Below, one piece after another: positions 50,601 to 62,402 of a stretch of DNA of 64,000 bases. The position numbers and the translations under genes were made by a program. The stretch is from NCBI GenBank assembly GCA_017562135.1, contig QEYB01001355.1:372001-436000 (forward strand), written 5' to 3'. Positions within the stretch are counted from its first letter, which is position 1, and every line of letters begins with the position of its first letter. The notes under the pieces are model-generated. The model saw nothing but the letters and a program-made list of their open reading frames with translations, was not told the DNA's origin and searched no databases. This DNA comes from Dipylidium caninum (taxonomy: Eukaryota; Platyhelminthes; Cestoda; Cyclophyllidea; Dipylidiidae).

Positions 50601-53600
50601 TCCCGAGGCGAGTGTCGCCTTCGACAAGGGTGACATCCTGCGAATTCTCAACACCCGGGATCCCAACTGGTGGCAGGCGCTCAGGTGTGTTTTTCTTGCT
50701 TCTTCTTCTTCTCCTCACCCCGTCTTTCGCCTGCATGCTCCTTCCCCGACAAGTCGGAACCTCGTCAAGTTCGCTGTTGCATCGTGTCAACACTTGTAGA
50801 CAAGCAGTCGTATTTCTGTGCACTAAAGACGCAATGCTTTCCAACGCTTCGTTCTGTCTCTGGACGAAAAGTTTATCTAAGTTGGAACGTGTTTCGTAGG
50901 AGATAAGAAGGGCTCGTGTCGTGAAAGTCTGTGCGGCCTCCCTCCCTTTTGGCCCGGCCATCTTCGTATTTGAGCAAAAAATTAAGTTTAAGTTTGGGAA
51001 TCGTCCTTTTTCACGAATATTTTCACCACTTTCTGAGACCACTTCGTCTTATGTAGAATCGAGGAGTCGGGCGCAGTGGGTGTGACCGAAACAATGGCCG
51101 GTATCGTTCCCTCTCCATACTTCCAGCGGTACCGCTGTCTTCTCCGTTTGAAGCGGGCCGGCGCGTACGCGGAGGACGCCGCGGCCGGCTACTCCGAGTC
51201 CGAGGCCTCGGAGCAGGACGAAGGCGACGCGGAATCGGAACAGGGCCTCGCCGATGGTGACACCTCCTCTTTGGGAGCCCCACGAAGTAGTTTAAACCTC
51301 TGCATATCACCTAATAATACAACTCGGGAATCGCTAGTGGGTGGACTCGACTGTTAAATGATCTGTCGGCTGATCTTACACTTTCCTTTACCGTCGCCAC
51401 CGCCGTCATTGTCATTCCTTTTTGCATTGCTCACAAAATGTAGTTATTCGCTTGCATTTAATGACTGACATCCTTTCTGCCTCCTCCACTTTGACGTTGT
51501 CTTGGGGACACGCCGTGCCTGTTCGACTCGCGGCTTCTTGCGAAATTGGTTCCAGTCTGTCTCACCATCATCAGACATCCCTTCTCATTCCCTGGCTGCC
51601 ACACATAACTTAATCCTATTTAAAATGTGTGCTGGAATTGTTTAAAGTTCGTATGCACTTCAACTCTCGATCTGCTTATTTACTCCTCGTTCCCAGGCGA
51701 GGAATACCTCTGGAGCTCCCACGGCGTCGGCCCGAAACAGCTGAAAAAGTTGCGCCACAGGAAGTCACATGGATCGCGGCTGCTCAGCATCGTCACTGCC
51801 AGGAGCGGAGGCCGCTTCTCCAGATCGAGTCGTCTTCGCTCCAACGAGTACGAGATCTCCAAAGGCACGTCTCTGTCCGCACACGTGTGCCCTGGTCGGC
51901 CTCGCAACGTCACTAAGGACTTCTTTTCCTCTCCTCTCTGCCTAGAAATCAACAGTCTCAAGCAGACGGATGGCGATCAGCTGCGCCAGCTTGTGGAGGA
52001 GTCGGTGGGCGACAAGATTCGTCGACCCAGTCTGCTGACCTACGAGCTCGTCGACCTCTACTATCCGCAGCCTCAGAGGAAACGGCCTTTGGTGTTGGTG
52101 GGACCCAAACACGTCGGCAGGCAGCAGTTGATTGAGGGACTCCTTCGGAGCGAACCGAAACGCTTTACCATGCCTGTCATTCGTGAGTACAGTCTGCTTG
52201 CTGGTTGCATTTCTGCAGTTTATGGCGTTTGCCAGCTGCCTCCTCCTGCCCCCTGGAAACCGGCGGCTCGTCTGCCTCCTCCGCCCTTCTCTCAGCTCCG
52301 ACAGATTTGCTCTGCGTCACATCGTTTAGGCAGGGCAGTGAGGCGGACTCGCTCGAAGGCGCCTCGTTCAACGAATCCTGTCTGCGGCTTCCTCCGAGGA
52401 GGCAGCGACTTCTACACCGGTGTATCGTATCGTGAATTTTCACTGACCCACGAGTCGTCAGGCCTCTTTCTGGACTCCGTCTCGATCGTCAGAGGGCAGA
52501 TGCTGAATTCACATGGCAAGAATTGGACCCCCTCTGTGTTACTTCCTCGCCTGTTGTACATTTTCGTCCGACATGCGATGGTCCCCACTCGAACTCGTAA
52601 ATTCGGGAGCCTCCACCGCTCCACCGAACATGCCATGCCCTCACCGCGGCTGCTTTTGCGCAGAATCCGCCTAATTTGGGACCGGGCGACAGGCCATAGC
52701 TTTTCTCTTCCCTTGTCTCTCCTCCTCCTCCTCCTTTCTGTCTTCATTGCTTCTCAGGCTGCCTCCCAGCATTGAGTTGTCCTTTCCCCTCCCACCCCAG
52801 ATACCACCAACTCGGAGGCTGCCCCAACAAACTTTCAGCGTTACGAGATAGTGACAAAAGCGGAGTTTCTGCGTCTCCACAAGGAGCGCGCCTTCGTCGA
52901 GTGGGGCGTCTTCAACCGGCACTACTACGGCACCAAGGTGGCCAGCATCGAGAGCGTCGTCAAGGCTGGCCAGGTCTGCGTGCTGGCGCTCCGGCCCGAC
53001 GTGAGTTCCCGATTGGCGCTTCGTGGCGCCTTTGCCCCCGGCCCCTCCTCTCCCCCCCCCTAATTGAGGGGCGTTTTTCCTCAGCTCTTCCTTTGTCTAC
53101 TCAACATCTGGAAGATGGCATCCTCTGAAAGTTTTTTTTTTGAATGAACGCAATAACTAAAGCTGGGATCTTTTAGTTTTGATTTGTCAACTGAGTCATT
53201 GCGCATGTTGTCGACGGAAGGATTTGGCACCTTGTTGTGTTTAATTAACGTGCTCGAGCCACCTAACCTACACATATTTTTCCTATCTTTTGGACTTCTT
53301 CCCTTCATTAAGTGAAAAAAAAATATGTCGTTTAGTGCTGTGGTTTTGCTTTCAACTCCATTTTAAAATGGTAGAAGGGAGAAGAAAAAGAAGAAGACGT
53401 GCACCACGGACCTATTTCAATGCGCTATTTTCGGAGAGACGAGAAGACATTGCAAGCACAGTTATGTGGCGTGAATGGGAGTGAAGCCTTGAAAGATAGA
53501 AAGGCGGTGTCGTTAAAATTCTGGGGATTGGTGATTTTTTACTGAAAAGTGCCCAACGCTCTGGTCTTGCGTCCGTCCGTCCGTCTGGTCGAAGGCGACG

Positions 53601-56600
53601 GCACCAACATCAGTCGATGTTAAAGGGAAAACTAAAAAGGCTTGACTCTGCCAGGAAACGCGATATTTGGATCCCCCTCCGCCCCCCACCAGGTCAGGGA
53701 AAATCATTGGGCGCAACGAAGTAGCAGCATCTGCGATTCGTTGCCTCGGGAGCGCAACGAAACTGGTCCATTGGCGAGGAAAAGTGGACAGTTTGTTGGA
53801 GCGTTAGTCGGAGGAGATCGTGGGTGGTGCACGCGGAAGCCAGTGATTCGCCAGAAAGACATTCTGCCGTCAGTCTGGTGGGAGTAGGGGAAAAAAAACA
53901 TTCTGCACGTTGAACTTTTGCTAAACAGCCAAACGACCAAACGAGGTGCGTGCGTTCAACAACCCGTCGAAGTGGGCGATGCAACCAAACTGAGGAAAGC
54001 GACCGGAGTTGATGTCTCCCATGGCGGTGCGGAGCCTCCCACACTCCTTTGTTCTCCGGCCAAAACCACTTTCGGAGCTGGGTGCGGCTGCGTCGACGCC
54101 TCCGCCACGGAGCCGCGACCCTGCGCCTCCAGACTGCCACTTGTTCCGTCGTGCCTGGCAGAACTCCTCCAGTGCTCAAGTTGCTGCCAATGTCACCGAT
54201 GATGTCAACTCGCGATTATTTCGCTTTTTTGACAGCAAACAGCAGCAATCTTATAAACGCGAGATTATGGCAAAAACTCATTGACCATAACGGACAGGAT
54301 CTAATTGGCTAGAGTTGCCATTGTCCAGTAAAATTCTCGAATTTCCATTTCTGGTTACAATTGGAAGTGACTTAGTCTCCAGCCGTGTTCCTCCACCTCC
54401 TCGAAAAGCACTCAGTTTCGTGGGGCAGCAGGCACATCGTCAATGCATCCCAAATTCTGTTGGCCAAAACTCGCCAGACCGTTGTTTTTGTCGCTGTCCG
54501 GGTGGATTGTCTCTTCCACGTCGTCATAAATGCGCCAATCCCTCCGATCTCCCACCCAAATCCAATGTTTTCTCACCGACTCCCCTAATCTCCAAGCGGG
54601 CATTCGCCGTAGCCGTTGCGACCCGTCGTCAACCTTCGTCCGCCTTGCCGCCCCCTCCGGGCCGGCCGAGGCGGCCACCGGGCTCCTCCACGATGCCCTG
54701 TGCCAGGTCGCGTGTTGGCAGTGGTGCCACGCCAAAACCCAGTCAATAGCGCATTTGACCCGTGCTTCGCCATGAAAATCTGCTTGGGCATTAGCTGTGA
54801 TGCGTCACTCGAGTACAGCCGCCATTGCACCTTTGTTCGAGCGAATGGTGCTGATGCCCGCCCTGATGACCCGCTGGGGGAACGAGTACGGTTGCGTTAC
54901 ACCTCACCCGAGGCTCCTATCTGTCGCATTTTCCGCAGTTGGGGCGGCGACTGCTGCCCCCCTCACCGCCTCGTGACGGCCATATGCAAATGAGGCCTCG
55001 GCGACTGCGCTGAGGCGGGCCAGCTCGACTGGCTCGCCTCCGGTGCCACTGTTTCGCCAAACGGCGACTGGCAAGTGCGTGTAACCCACTGCAAAATGGG
55101 CTCTGGGGTGTGGCGGCCACCTCTTTGGAGGATTCGGGCGATTGAGGCGCCCGCCGCACTCTCTCCAACCTCTTTTCCTCACCGGGAGGTGGCGACCACC
55201 TCGGCAGTCAACTTCTGCTCACCATTTTTGCCCTTTTTTTATTCCCTGTGAAGCTTTTCAACCTTCTTCTTACCTCGCAGTCGATCCGCGCCATCAGACG
55301 AACGCCCTTCCTGCCCTGCGTCATCTTCGTCTCGCCGCCGGACAACCTGGACGAGATGCGCAAACTCAGCAAACAGTGGATCAACTCAACGGCCAACATC
55401 CCAGTAAGCGGACGACTTTGTTGTTGACCCCCCCCCCGTGTCTCCTCTTCCTCCCACCCGCCCCGCCCCGCCTCTCTGTCTGTCCGTCCGTCTGCCGCGG
55501 CGCTTTGATTTTCCGCCACGTATTCGGTCAGAAACTGTGAAACGAGCGTTGAATAGGTGTAAAAACAAAAGCGCAATTTTTCACTTTACTTGTTACATTC
55601 ACCCGAGGTAATCTCCATCTGTCAACGATTTGGCCAGTCATACGCGCCTTTTTGAAGGCGGAAAACACTTGTTTTTGTAGGTAATAAACGCTTCAATGTC
55701 TGTTGGAATGTCACTTGGGCTATTGCATTTTTTCCTCTCCTAAAAATAAATCGTACTTACGGGAAAGGTGATAGTCGGCGGATGGGAGAAGAATCGAGTG
55801 ACGGTGGAGGCTGTGGAAAAGTGTCGAGTCTCATCTCGCGGAGAGGCGTGTTAATCTCTCCACCGTCGGTGGAGCGCGGCGCTGTGCCGACTGAGCAGCG
55901 TTGGTTGTTTTTCCCCCACAAGACATCGAGCAATTTCTCTCGTCTGGCTGCCGGAAGGACGGTCTACTGACTTCTCCTTTTGCCATTTCGCTCTGTTGTC
56001 GCCACAATTTCTTTTTTGAGGCAAAATTTCGTCTTACTCAGGTGTCTTGGGTGTCTTTTTGTGGATGCTCCTTTTCCATCATCCATAGAAAATCCACTTC
56101 CCATCACGCAAGCGCTAATTTAATGCGACGGAAGCAAGAAAGATCCTCACAGTGTATTATCCGCATCTTCATTCGTGACCGGGTTACAGCCTTGGCGTGG
56201 GTGCGACCAGCCCGCAGTCCCCAGACGGTGACCCGGCCTCAGGGCCAGCCGTCCGGCCCCGGCGGGCACCGCGAGGAGGAGCTCGGGCCTGCGGCCGGGG
56301 GAGCGGCTCTTGGCCGAAACAGTCGCCCAGGACGGCGGCATGCCCTCCACCGGGTTCCCCGGCACTTATGCGTCCAACCCCCTTTCCCTTTATTCATTGT
56401 ACGCAGAGGTTTTAACACAGCCGTGGCCGTGTAGATGGCCAGTGGCCAAGCAACTTGGGCCCAGATTCACGAGTGGTTGGGCCCTTAATTCCGCCTCCTC
56501 CTCCTCCGCGTCCTCCTCCTCCGCGTCGTCAACGTGGCCAGAACGAAGCTCTTGGAAACAACATCGAGCATCTTATTCATTGTTGCCTCCATCTTCCATT

Positions 56601-57324
56601 TGAATGCTTCACTAATGTTTCTCGAAGCTTGTTGAACTCGCACAAGGCAGGTGGACATAAAGCTCTCTTTATCTCCATCCCTTTTGCGCCTAAAGTAAAG
56701 TTGCAGTTGTACACAAATACGGGGAACTTTTAGGAGATTAATAAGAAGAACACCTTTAGAATTTGTAATTAAAACTGTGCAGTGTGCGTTGCAGTGTGTC
56801 TCGCTGCGTCGCGGCCGATCACGGGCTGCGCAAAAGCGCTCGTTCATAGGTTCCCACCTGATATACGCGGCACGCGGTGCTGGCGGGAGGATGCGCTCCC
56901 CAAGACGGGCCGTCGGGAGGGGGTCGGGGCGGGTCCGGTGAGTTGTAGCCACTTGCAGTGTTTGAACTAGCCGCAACTCGACGCAGTTGAGTTGCGTTGC
57001 ACCCCCACGGGGCTGGTTGGCGTTGTTGTGTCGACATGCGTCTTTTCACAGGACGAGGAGCTGAAGGCTTGCATGGAGGAGAGTCAGAAGATGGAGCAGC
57101 ACTACGGACACTTCTTCGAATTCCTCATCGTCCCGCGCACTCCCGAGACAGCCCTGGCGGAGCTGAAACAGGCGGCGCTGGAACTGGAGCGTCGACCCCA
57201 GTGGGTGCCCGCCCAGTGGATCGACCTCGCGTGGCAGGTGGCCGCCCAGGCGATGCGGGAGGCCAAGGCGGCCAGCGCGAACAGCAGCTCCTCCGCGGAC
57301 GCCACGCTGATCACCTCGGGTTGA
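47679..57324 (+). CDS. MPP5: PALS1/MPP5/Stardust-type MAGUK scaffold protein
   Basis: Fourteen exons: 47679-47709, 47755-47970, 48007-48383, 48419-48640, 48695-48770, 48838-48923, 49307-49390, 50545-50684, 51057-51256, 51697-51864, 51946-52182, 52801-53000, 55281-55403 and 57052-57324. All phases agree; the product is 810 aa (PALS1 about 675). Domains: a basic N-terminus with NNLAFDDED, matching the conserved PAR6-binding segment; an L27 region (about 85-235); PDZ (about 255-365; GATVRNEG, LLNEGDELLSVNGIDLMGKD); SH3 (from 365; ALFSYEP, FDKGDILRI, DPNWWQA); an acidic linker; and GUK (about 575-775; RKRPLVLVGP, YGTKVASIESVVKAGQVC), ending PQWVPAQWIDLAWQ. The GUK P-loop lacks the GK(S/T) residues, as in other PALS1 proteins, so it is a binding module. 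Family knowledge: it links Crumbs, PATJ and PAR6 at apical junctions. The ATG at 47679 is the first in-frame methionine of exon 1; an upstream exon is possible. Introns 1-3 are 45, 36 and 35 nt. Confidence 0.92.
47971..48006 (+). other. 36-nt mini-intron in the MAGUK gene
   Basis: It begins GTATTT, ends TTGTTCAG and splits a GAA codon just after the NNLAFDDED segment. Neighbouring introns 47710-47754 (45 nt) and 48384-48418 (35 nt) are equally short. Phase continuity across all three supports splicing. Confidence 0.75.
54010..54330 (+). mobile_element. mariner-family transposase relic (C-terminal part)
   Basis: On the plus strand, in MAGUK intron 12, one frame encodes DPAPPDCHLFRRAWQNSSS, then a VNSRLFRFFDSK block and SYKREIMAKTH. 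A frameshift follows into KLIDHNGQDLIG and a stop. This is the order of the end of mariner transposases (PYSPDLAPSDYHLF, FF.SK....FY..GI..LPERW.K.I...G.Y). It is dead and 5' truncated, more diverged than or independent of the copy at 1.1 kb. Confidence 0.75.
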
Positions 57325-58312
57325 GTGCCCTGGTGCCCCTCCGCCCCGCCCTCCCACTCCAGTCCCTCGCGGTCACCTTTGCCCCGTCCCGACTCTTTCG
57401 TGCCCTGGCCATGCCGGCGTCTTTCGATGCTCCGGCGTTGGTCGCCCTCGAGTGCCGCCACTCAGACTGCCCCATCGCTTCACTTATTTCAGACTGTCTT
57501 CCGCCTGCCAATTGCTTCCTCCCCTCTTGATGTTTAATCATTCCTCCTGTCTGCTCTCCTGACGAAGTGCCCTTCTTACTGCGTTTACTGGGCGACTTAA
57601 ACGCGCCTTCATGTGGGCGATGAGGGAGGAAGACGCCAACCGTTGGCCAGCCTGGCCTCCTCAGCCCGCCATGTCACACACATCAGCCGGTGTTGGAGCT
57701 CGCCGCCCCGTCCCCTTCGGCTGAAAGTGCCAGTGAGTCGCGGATCCCCCTCGGGTGGCTTTGGCCGGAAATTCGGGGCGCGAGGTAACCGGTTGAGGTT
57801 TTAGTGGTCTCCCCTTAGTTCTGGTGCGTAGTTGAAGAAAAATTCAGGCTGCCTGTCCGCTTCCGAATTCATGTCGAAGAGGCTGGCCGAGATGCAGTCG
57901 CTTCGGTTGTGTCCGGCTTTCTCCGTTCCGAACGGGCAACGCCTGAGCCTGTCAGAAGGTCCGGGCTGCGTCCCGTGGAACCTTAACGACTGGGAGGCTA
58001 ACTGAAGTCGTATAGGCCGAAAGGGCAACGTGCAGGTGACTAGATGAAGAGCTTCGAGGTCGGGGAGCGCCCCTCGGGAGGCGGGGGGGGGGAGGGGGAC
58101 GTGGCGACCGCCCCATTTGCCCCAACGGCGAAGGCGACACGCGCACACACACCTCGTCTGATCCAGTTGTGCACAACAGATCAAATTCCAACTGTGCGAG
58201 GCGTGTAAGTCCTGCCACGTCGCAACTGTCGGGGGAATGCGTCCCTCGCAACGCGTAACTTCAGGACTGGACGCGTTCTTTCGATGACTTCCGAACGCCA
58301 ATACAAGTGCGG
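57325..58312. other. Presumed 3' UTR and downstream spacer of the MAGUK gene
   Basis: No coding pattern is recognised. The open frame on the minus strand (57801-58328) crosses into the inverted-repeat arm and has no motif. No canonical AATAAA was seen soon after the stop at 57324. Confidence 0.4.
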
Positions 58313-59352
58313 CGATCAGAGGTGGCATCCCTGGGGACTCGAACTAGTCAAACCACCCAATTTGGTGACAGAGAAGCCCAGACTGCCTCCGCCTCTCTTC
58401 TTCCGCCTTCATCGTCTCCCGGGTAGACGCGTTGGCAGGGAAATGTGCTGCGACATCCTCCCGAACTGTCTCGGCAGACAGAGCTTCTCCGCAGCCACAT
58501 CGGCCACACTCGCTGGGCAAATGTCTGCGGAAAGCAGTTAGCAGCAATTCCCGATGTCGGAAGGCGACTGTTACAAAATTGGGAGGAGTGGGCGGAGGGG
58601 CGCGCGTGAAGGTCGCAGTGGGGATGGTCTCGTGGTCGGAAGGCGTGAGGATGCTACTGAGTGCTTTTAAGTAGCAACCGTTTGTGGCAAGGCGATTTGC
58701 TCAACTGCGAGTGCGAAAGGCTACCACTCGGTCCAAGACCGAGCCACAGCCGATGGCCTGCTCACGGCACAGAAGTAAGTGGTGGGTTGGATAGGTAGGT
58801 TGCCTCACTCAACGGACACAGACGCAGACACGAGTGTAGCGAGTTGGCCAGCGCCGGTCTCTGTCAATGCATCCCGAGAAACACTGACTCGTCGTGGGGC
58901 GGCTCCACCTCCCCCCCTGTCGCCAACTGAGAAATCATGGCGTCTTGGGAGTCTCGTGCATCGGTCAGTCGGAAGTCAGACTGTCGAGACAGCGATTTGT
59001 GTGGGTGTGGGAGGCAATTAGTGTCGCTTTCAGTGGAGGGAAGGCAGAAGTTGGGAGAGGACACGTCATCACCAACGCCAACTTCAATGAACCACTGACA
59101 AACTGCTCTTCCTTCAAATGGTCCGAGTTCTGCTCGGTTCGGTACAGGGTTGCCACACAATCTGTCGTCTTTCGGTTGCAATGCTGAGGATGCAGTCCTC
59201 AGGCCGCTCCTCAACTCCTTCCCAACCGCTTCGCCTGACGTGGTAGGGGAAGGCGGGGGAGTGTGAAATCGTACAACCGCTTCCACTCATGCGTCCGTGA
59301 GTGGCCCCGCGAATAGGATCACATTGGCATAGTAGAAAATGCACCCCACTCC
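58313..59352. repeat. Inverted duplication, left arm
   Basis: Reverse-complement homologous to 60969-61908. Long stretches are nearly identical, for example GGTGGCATCCCTGGGGACTC at 58320-58339 against its reverse complement at about 61881-61900. Differences are single substitutions and small indels, plus about 100 bp near 59190-59280 present only in this arm. Weak similarity may continue outward to about 58.2 kb. The arm holds two frames on the minus strand that are also open in the other arm, one containing SECGRCGCGEALSAETVRED. Confidence 0.85.
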
Positions 59353-60968
59353 TTTATAACCTCCATCTCGGCTTCACAACGCTGTCTTCCCTCGATCTTA
59401 AGTTTGCGTTTGTGGCAAAAATACTTATGTGCGTGGCAGTGACGCGGCCTGACTGCCAACTGTCGTTGCTATCGTTTTCGGAATCTTGTAATTCCTCCCA
59501 GCAACGCTAAACTCTTAAGACATGAGTCTGTTTTTTTTCATGAACTCCTTTTTCCAGTGCCAATTTTCCCTGCCTCAAAGGGGTTCAGCCTCGAATAGCT
59601 TTGTTTTCACGAATAAACACGTGGTCGTCGTGTCGGTTGGGTAGCGCAGTAGCTCAGGAGGTTCAAAACTCCACCATCCACGTCTCCTTCCCGTGGCCTA
59701 CTGCACTTGGAGAACGTCTGCGCTTCTTGCCGCCGCCTTGACGTCTGGTTGCACAGCGCCTGACGCTCTCTGCCGGACTGTCACCGAGGTTTTCTGCGCT
59801 GGAGTTATAAATTCAAAAGTGAGAACGCTCAAAATGCGCTGGTGCACTTTGTCCCTCTCCAAATGTTAATTTCTAAATATTCTTTTTGCTGCGACGAATC
59901 GAAGTCCACCTTCCGCGTGCCGAAAGAGCCGTCCGTGTCCACCTCGTCGGCGGTGGATTTTGTGCTACCCGAAGAGGAGACTGGACGGTCTCTCTTGGCT
60001 CGCATACCAACTCCCCGGGCCGCATTCCGCTCTGTTGCGGTGCAACCAGTGAATACCCACAAGGGGAATGTACTAGAGAGGTTCGAAGGGCCACAAATAA
60101 CACTTCGACAGCAGTTAAGCGAAATCTATCGCAAAATACGTGGATCACGAAACACGTTTCAAGGGCCTTGAAACCAGGTTATGGTGAAAAGGCTAATTAC
60201 TTTTCGTTTAGAGCTGGGGATGCCTTAAACACAACCTTTTTATCTCCCCAATGCTTCACTTATGTCTCGGAAAGGTTAGCTTCAAGCATCAAGAAACATC
60301 AGCCTTCCTTAAGTATAAGGCATCCATGAAGACGAAGAATGCTCTCAACGCCAAAATCATAAGGAAGCGGGAGGCTCAGTCGACTGGTGTTCGTGTTCTC
60401 GAAGAGTTGGCAGTGGCTATGGCGAATCGCATTTATCTAAGAAGTGGCCACAAAAAGCAGCTAGGAGAGTTCCATTAACCCAGAATCGGAAAGGCGGCAT
60501 TTCTTCCTCTCCCCGCTTTATCGTCCACAATTTCAAATGTCATGGGATATGATTAATGATGGCGGTTGGGAATGACATTTCAAGGCGTGGAGTTGATCAT
60601 TACAAAAAAGAAAAAGGGTTTGGAGAAATAGTCACTTGTTTTGAGTAAACTTGTGATCTCATCTGGACAGTCTCATTAGTGGCCATTTAGTGGAGAATCA
60701 TTCGACTGGATGCCGTGAAAAAGGTCACTGACCGGAGCGCATCTCGCTAGTGGAGCTACTTCGCATTGCAGAGGTTATGGCAGTTAATTGCTACTGATTT
60801 GTCCGTAAGTAATACTTATGTTAACGCATGCAGGAATTGGCGGATGCAGTTGGATTCATGAAGTTATTTCTCATTGGTACGAAGAATGAGGGGCAGTCGT
60901 CGTGTTATTTGCCACAATCGTAAACATAACGTCGAGAGAAAACGGCGTTGTGAAGCGTGGATCGAAGC
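59353..60968 (+). other. Spacer between inverted arms with unassigned open frames
   Basis: Two plus-strand frames look more like protein than chance. 59842-60171 contains SKSTFRVPKEPSVSTSSAVD and ITLRQQLSEIYRKIRG. 60251-60478 is Lys-rich, with GVRVLEELAVAMANRIYLRS, and ends at a TAA. They could be exons of one small gene, but I could not join them with a convincing splice pair and recognise no family. The rest of the spacer shows nothing. Confidence 0.3.
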
Positions 60969-61908
60969 CAGATGCACTCCCGACTAGGCCACGGATCCAA
61001 TGCGATCCTGTTCACAAGAACATTCACGGACGCATGAGTGGAAGCGAGAGACGGCAGACAGTGTGTCACCCTGTACCGAACCGAGCAGAACTCGGACCAT
61101 TTGAAAGAAGAGCAGTTTGTCAGTGGTTCATTGAAGTTGGCGTTGGTGATGACGTGTCCTCTCCCAACTTCTGCCTTCCCTCCACTGAAAGCGACACTAA
61201 TTGCCTCCCACACCCACACAAATCGCTGTCTCGACAGTCTGACTTCCGACTGACCGATGCACGAGACTCCCAAGACGCCATGATGTTCTCAGTTGGCGAA
61301 CAGGGGGGAGGTGGAGCCGCCCCACGACGAGTCAGTGTTTCTCGGGATGCATTGACAGAGACCGGCGCTGGCCAACTCGCTACACTCGTGTCTGCGTCTG
61401 TGTCCGTTGAGTGAGGCAACCTACCTATCCAACCCCACCACTTACTTCTGTGCCGTGAGCAGGCCATCGGCTGTGGCTCGGTCTTGGACCGAGTGGTAGC
61501 CTTTCGCACTCGCAGTTGAGCAAATCGCCTTGCCACAAACGGTGCTACTTAAAAGCACTCAGTAGCATCCTCACGCCTTCCGACCACGAGACCATCCCCA
61601 CTGCGACCTTCACGCGCGCCCCTCCGCCCACTCCTCCCAATTTTGTAACAGTCGCCTTCCGACATCGGAATTGCTGCTAACTGCTTTCCGCAGACATTTG
61701 CCCAGCGAGTGTGGCCGATGTGGCTGCGGAGAAGCTCTGTCTGCCGAGACAGTTCGGGAGGATGTCGCAGCACATTTTCCCCTGCCAACGCGTCTACCCG
61801 GAGAGACGATGAAGGCGGAAGAAGAGAGGCGGAGGCAGTCTGGGCTTCTCTGTCACCAAATTGGGTGGTTTGACTAGTTCGAGTCCCCAGGGATGCCACC
61901 TCTGATCG
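60969..61908. repeat. Inverted duplication, right arm
   Basis: Reverse complement of 58313-59352, lacking about 100 bp found in the left arm. Here the shared frames lie on the plus strand: 61671-61877 (TTG start, contains SECGRCGCGEALSAETVRED) and 60902-61414 (contains NRAELGPFERRAVCQWFIEV). Small offsetting indels near 61785 change a few residues but keep the frame open. Sequence beyond about 61.99 kb no longer matches clearly. Confidence 0.85.
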
Positions 61909-62402
61909 CTCCACTTGCGTCCCATTCGCGGTCCTCGACAGAACGCGTCTTCTTGACTGGCAGCTCTGCAGTGTCCCCACAGTCAGGTGACAGTCCCTGT
62001 GTGTCTGTGCGTGCGTGCGTCTGTTTTTTGACTTTTGAGTGTGTGTTTGTGTGTGTGCGCGTCGAGAGTCGCAAAGCCACCTTTGTCCCCGATACCGGGC
62101 TTGAAATGGCGAAAACACCGCCACCTCGAGTTCCTCCGAGTCAAAACACTCGCCAATGTTTTGGACTTGTTAAAACAAATAACTTCTTGTGCCGATAACA
62201 CTGTCGTAAACATTCCACCTCGCGGTAAACTTATTCACACCCTCTCGGCAGGCGAAAATAGATCCCGCGAGGACTCCGCTGCTCCTCTCCAGCGCCCCGC
62301 CGGCGTTGGTGTCATCGTCCGTCCGCCGCCCGGTCTGACTGCGCCCCGACGATGTGAGTTCCTCGGCCGCGGCGCCCGCGCCCGCTTTGCCCACGTGTCG
62401 GC

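Noticed and set aside
51865..51945. Continuous reading frame across MAGUK exons 10-11
   Set aside because: The frame is open, but the added residues have no counterpart in PALS1 proteins, and the sequence ends in a pyrimidine tract plus CCTAG, so I treat it as an intron (see the GC-AG finding).
59649..59675. tRNA-like A-box (TAGCTCAGGAGG) followed by B-box-like GGTTCAAAACTCC
   Set aside because: The boxes overlap, leaving no room for an anticodon arm, and no acceptor stem pairs; a chance match or a tRNA-derived scrap at best.
61870..61895. B-box-like AGTTCGAGTCCCC at the end of the right inverted arm (and its mirror)
   Set aside because: The flanking bases do not form a T-stem and no A-box precedes at the right distance, so no tRNA or SINE call is made.
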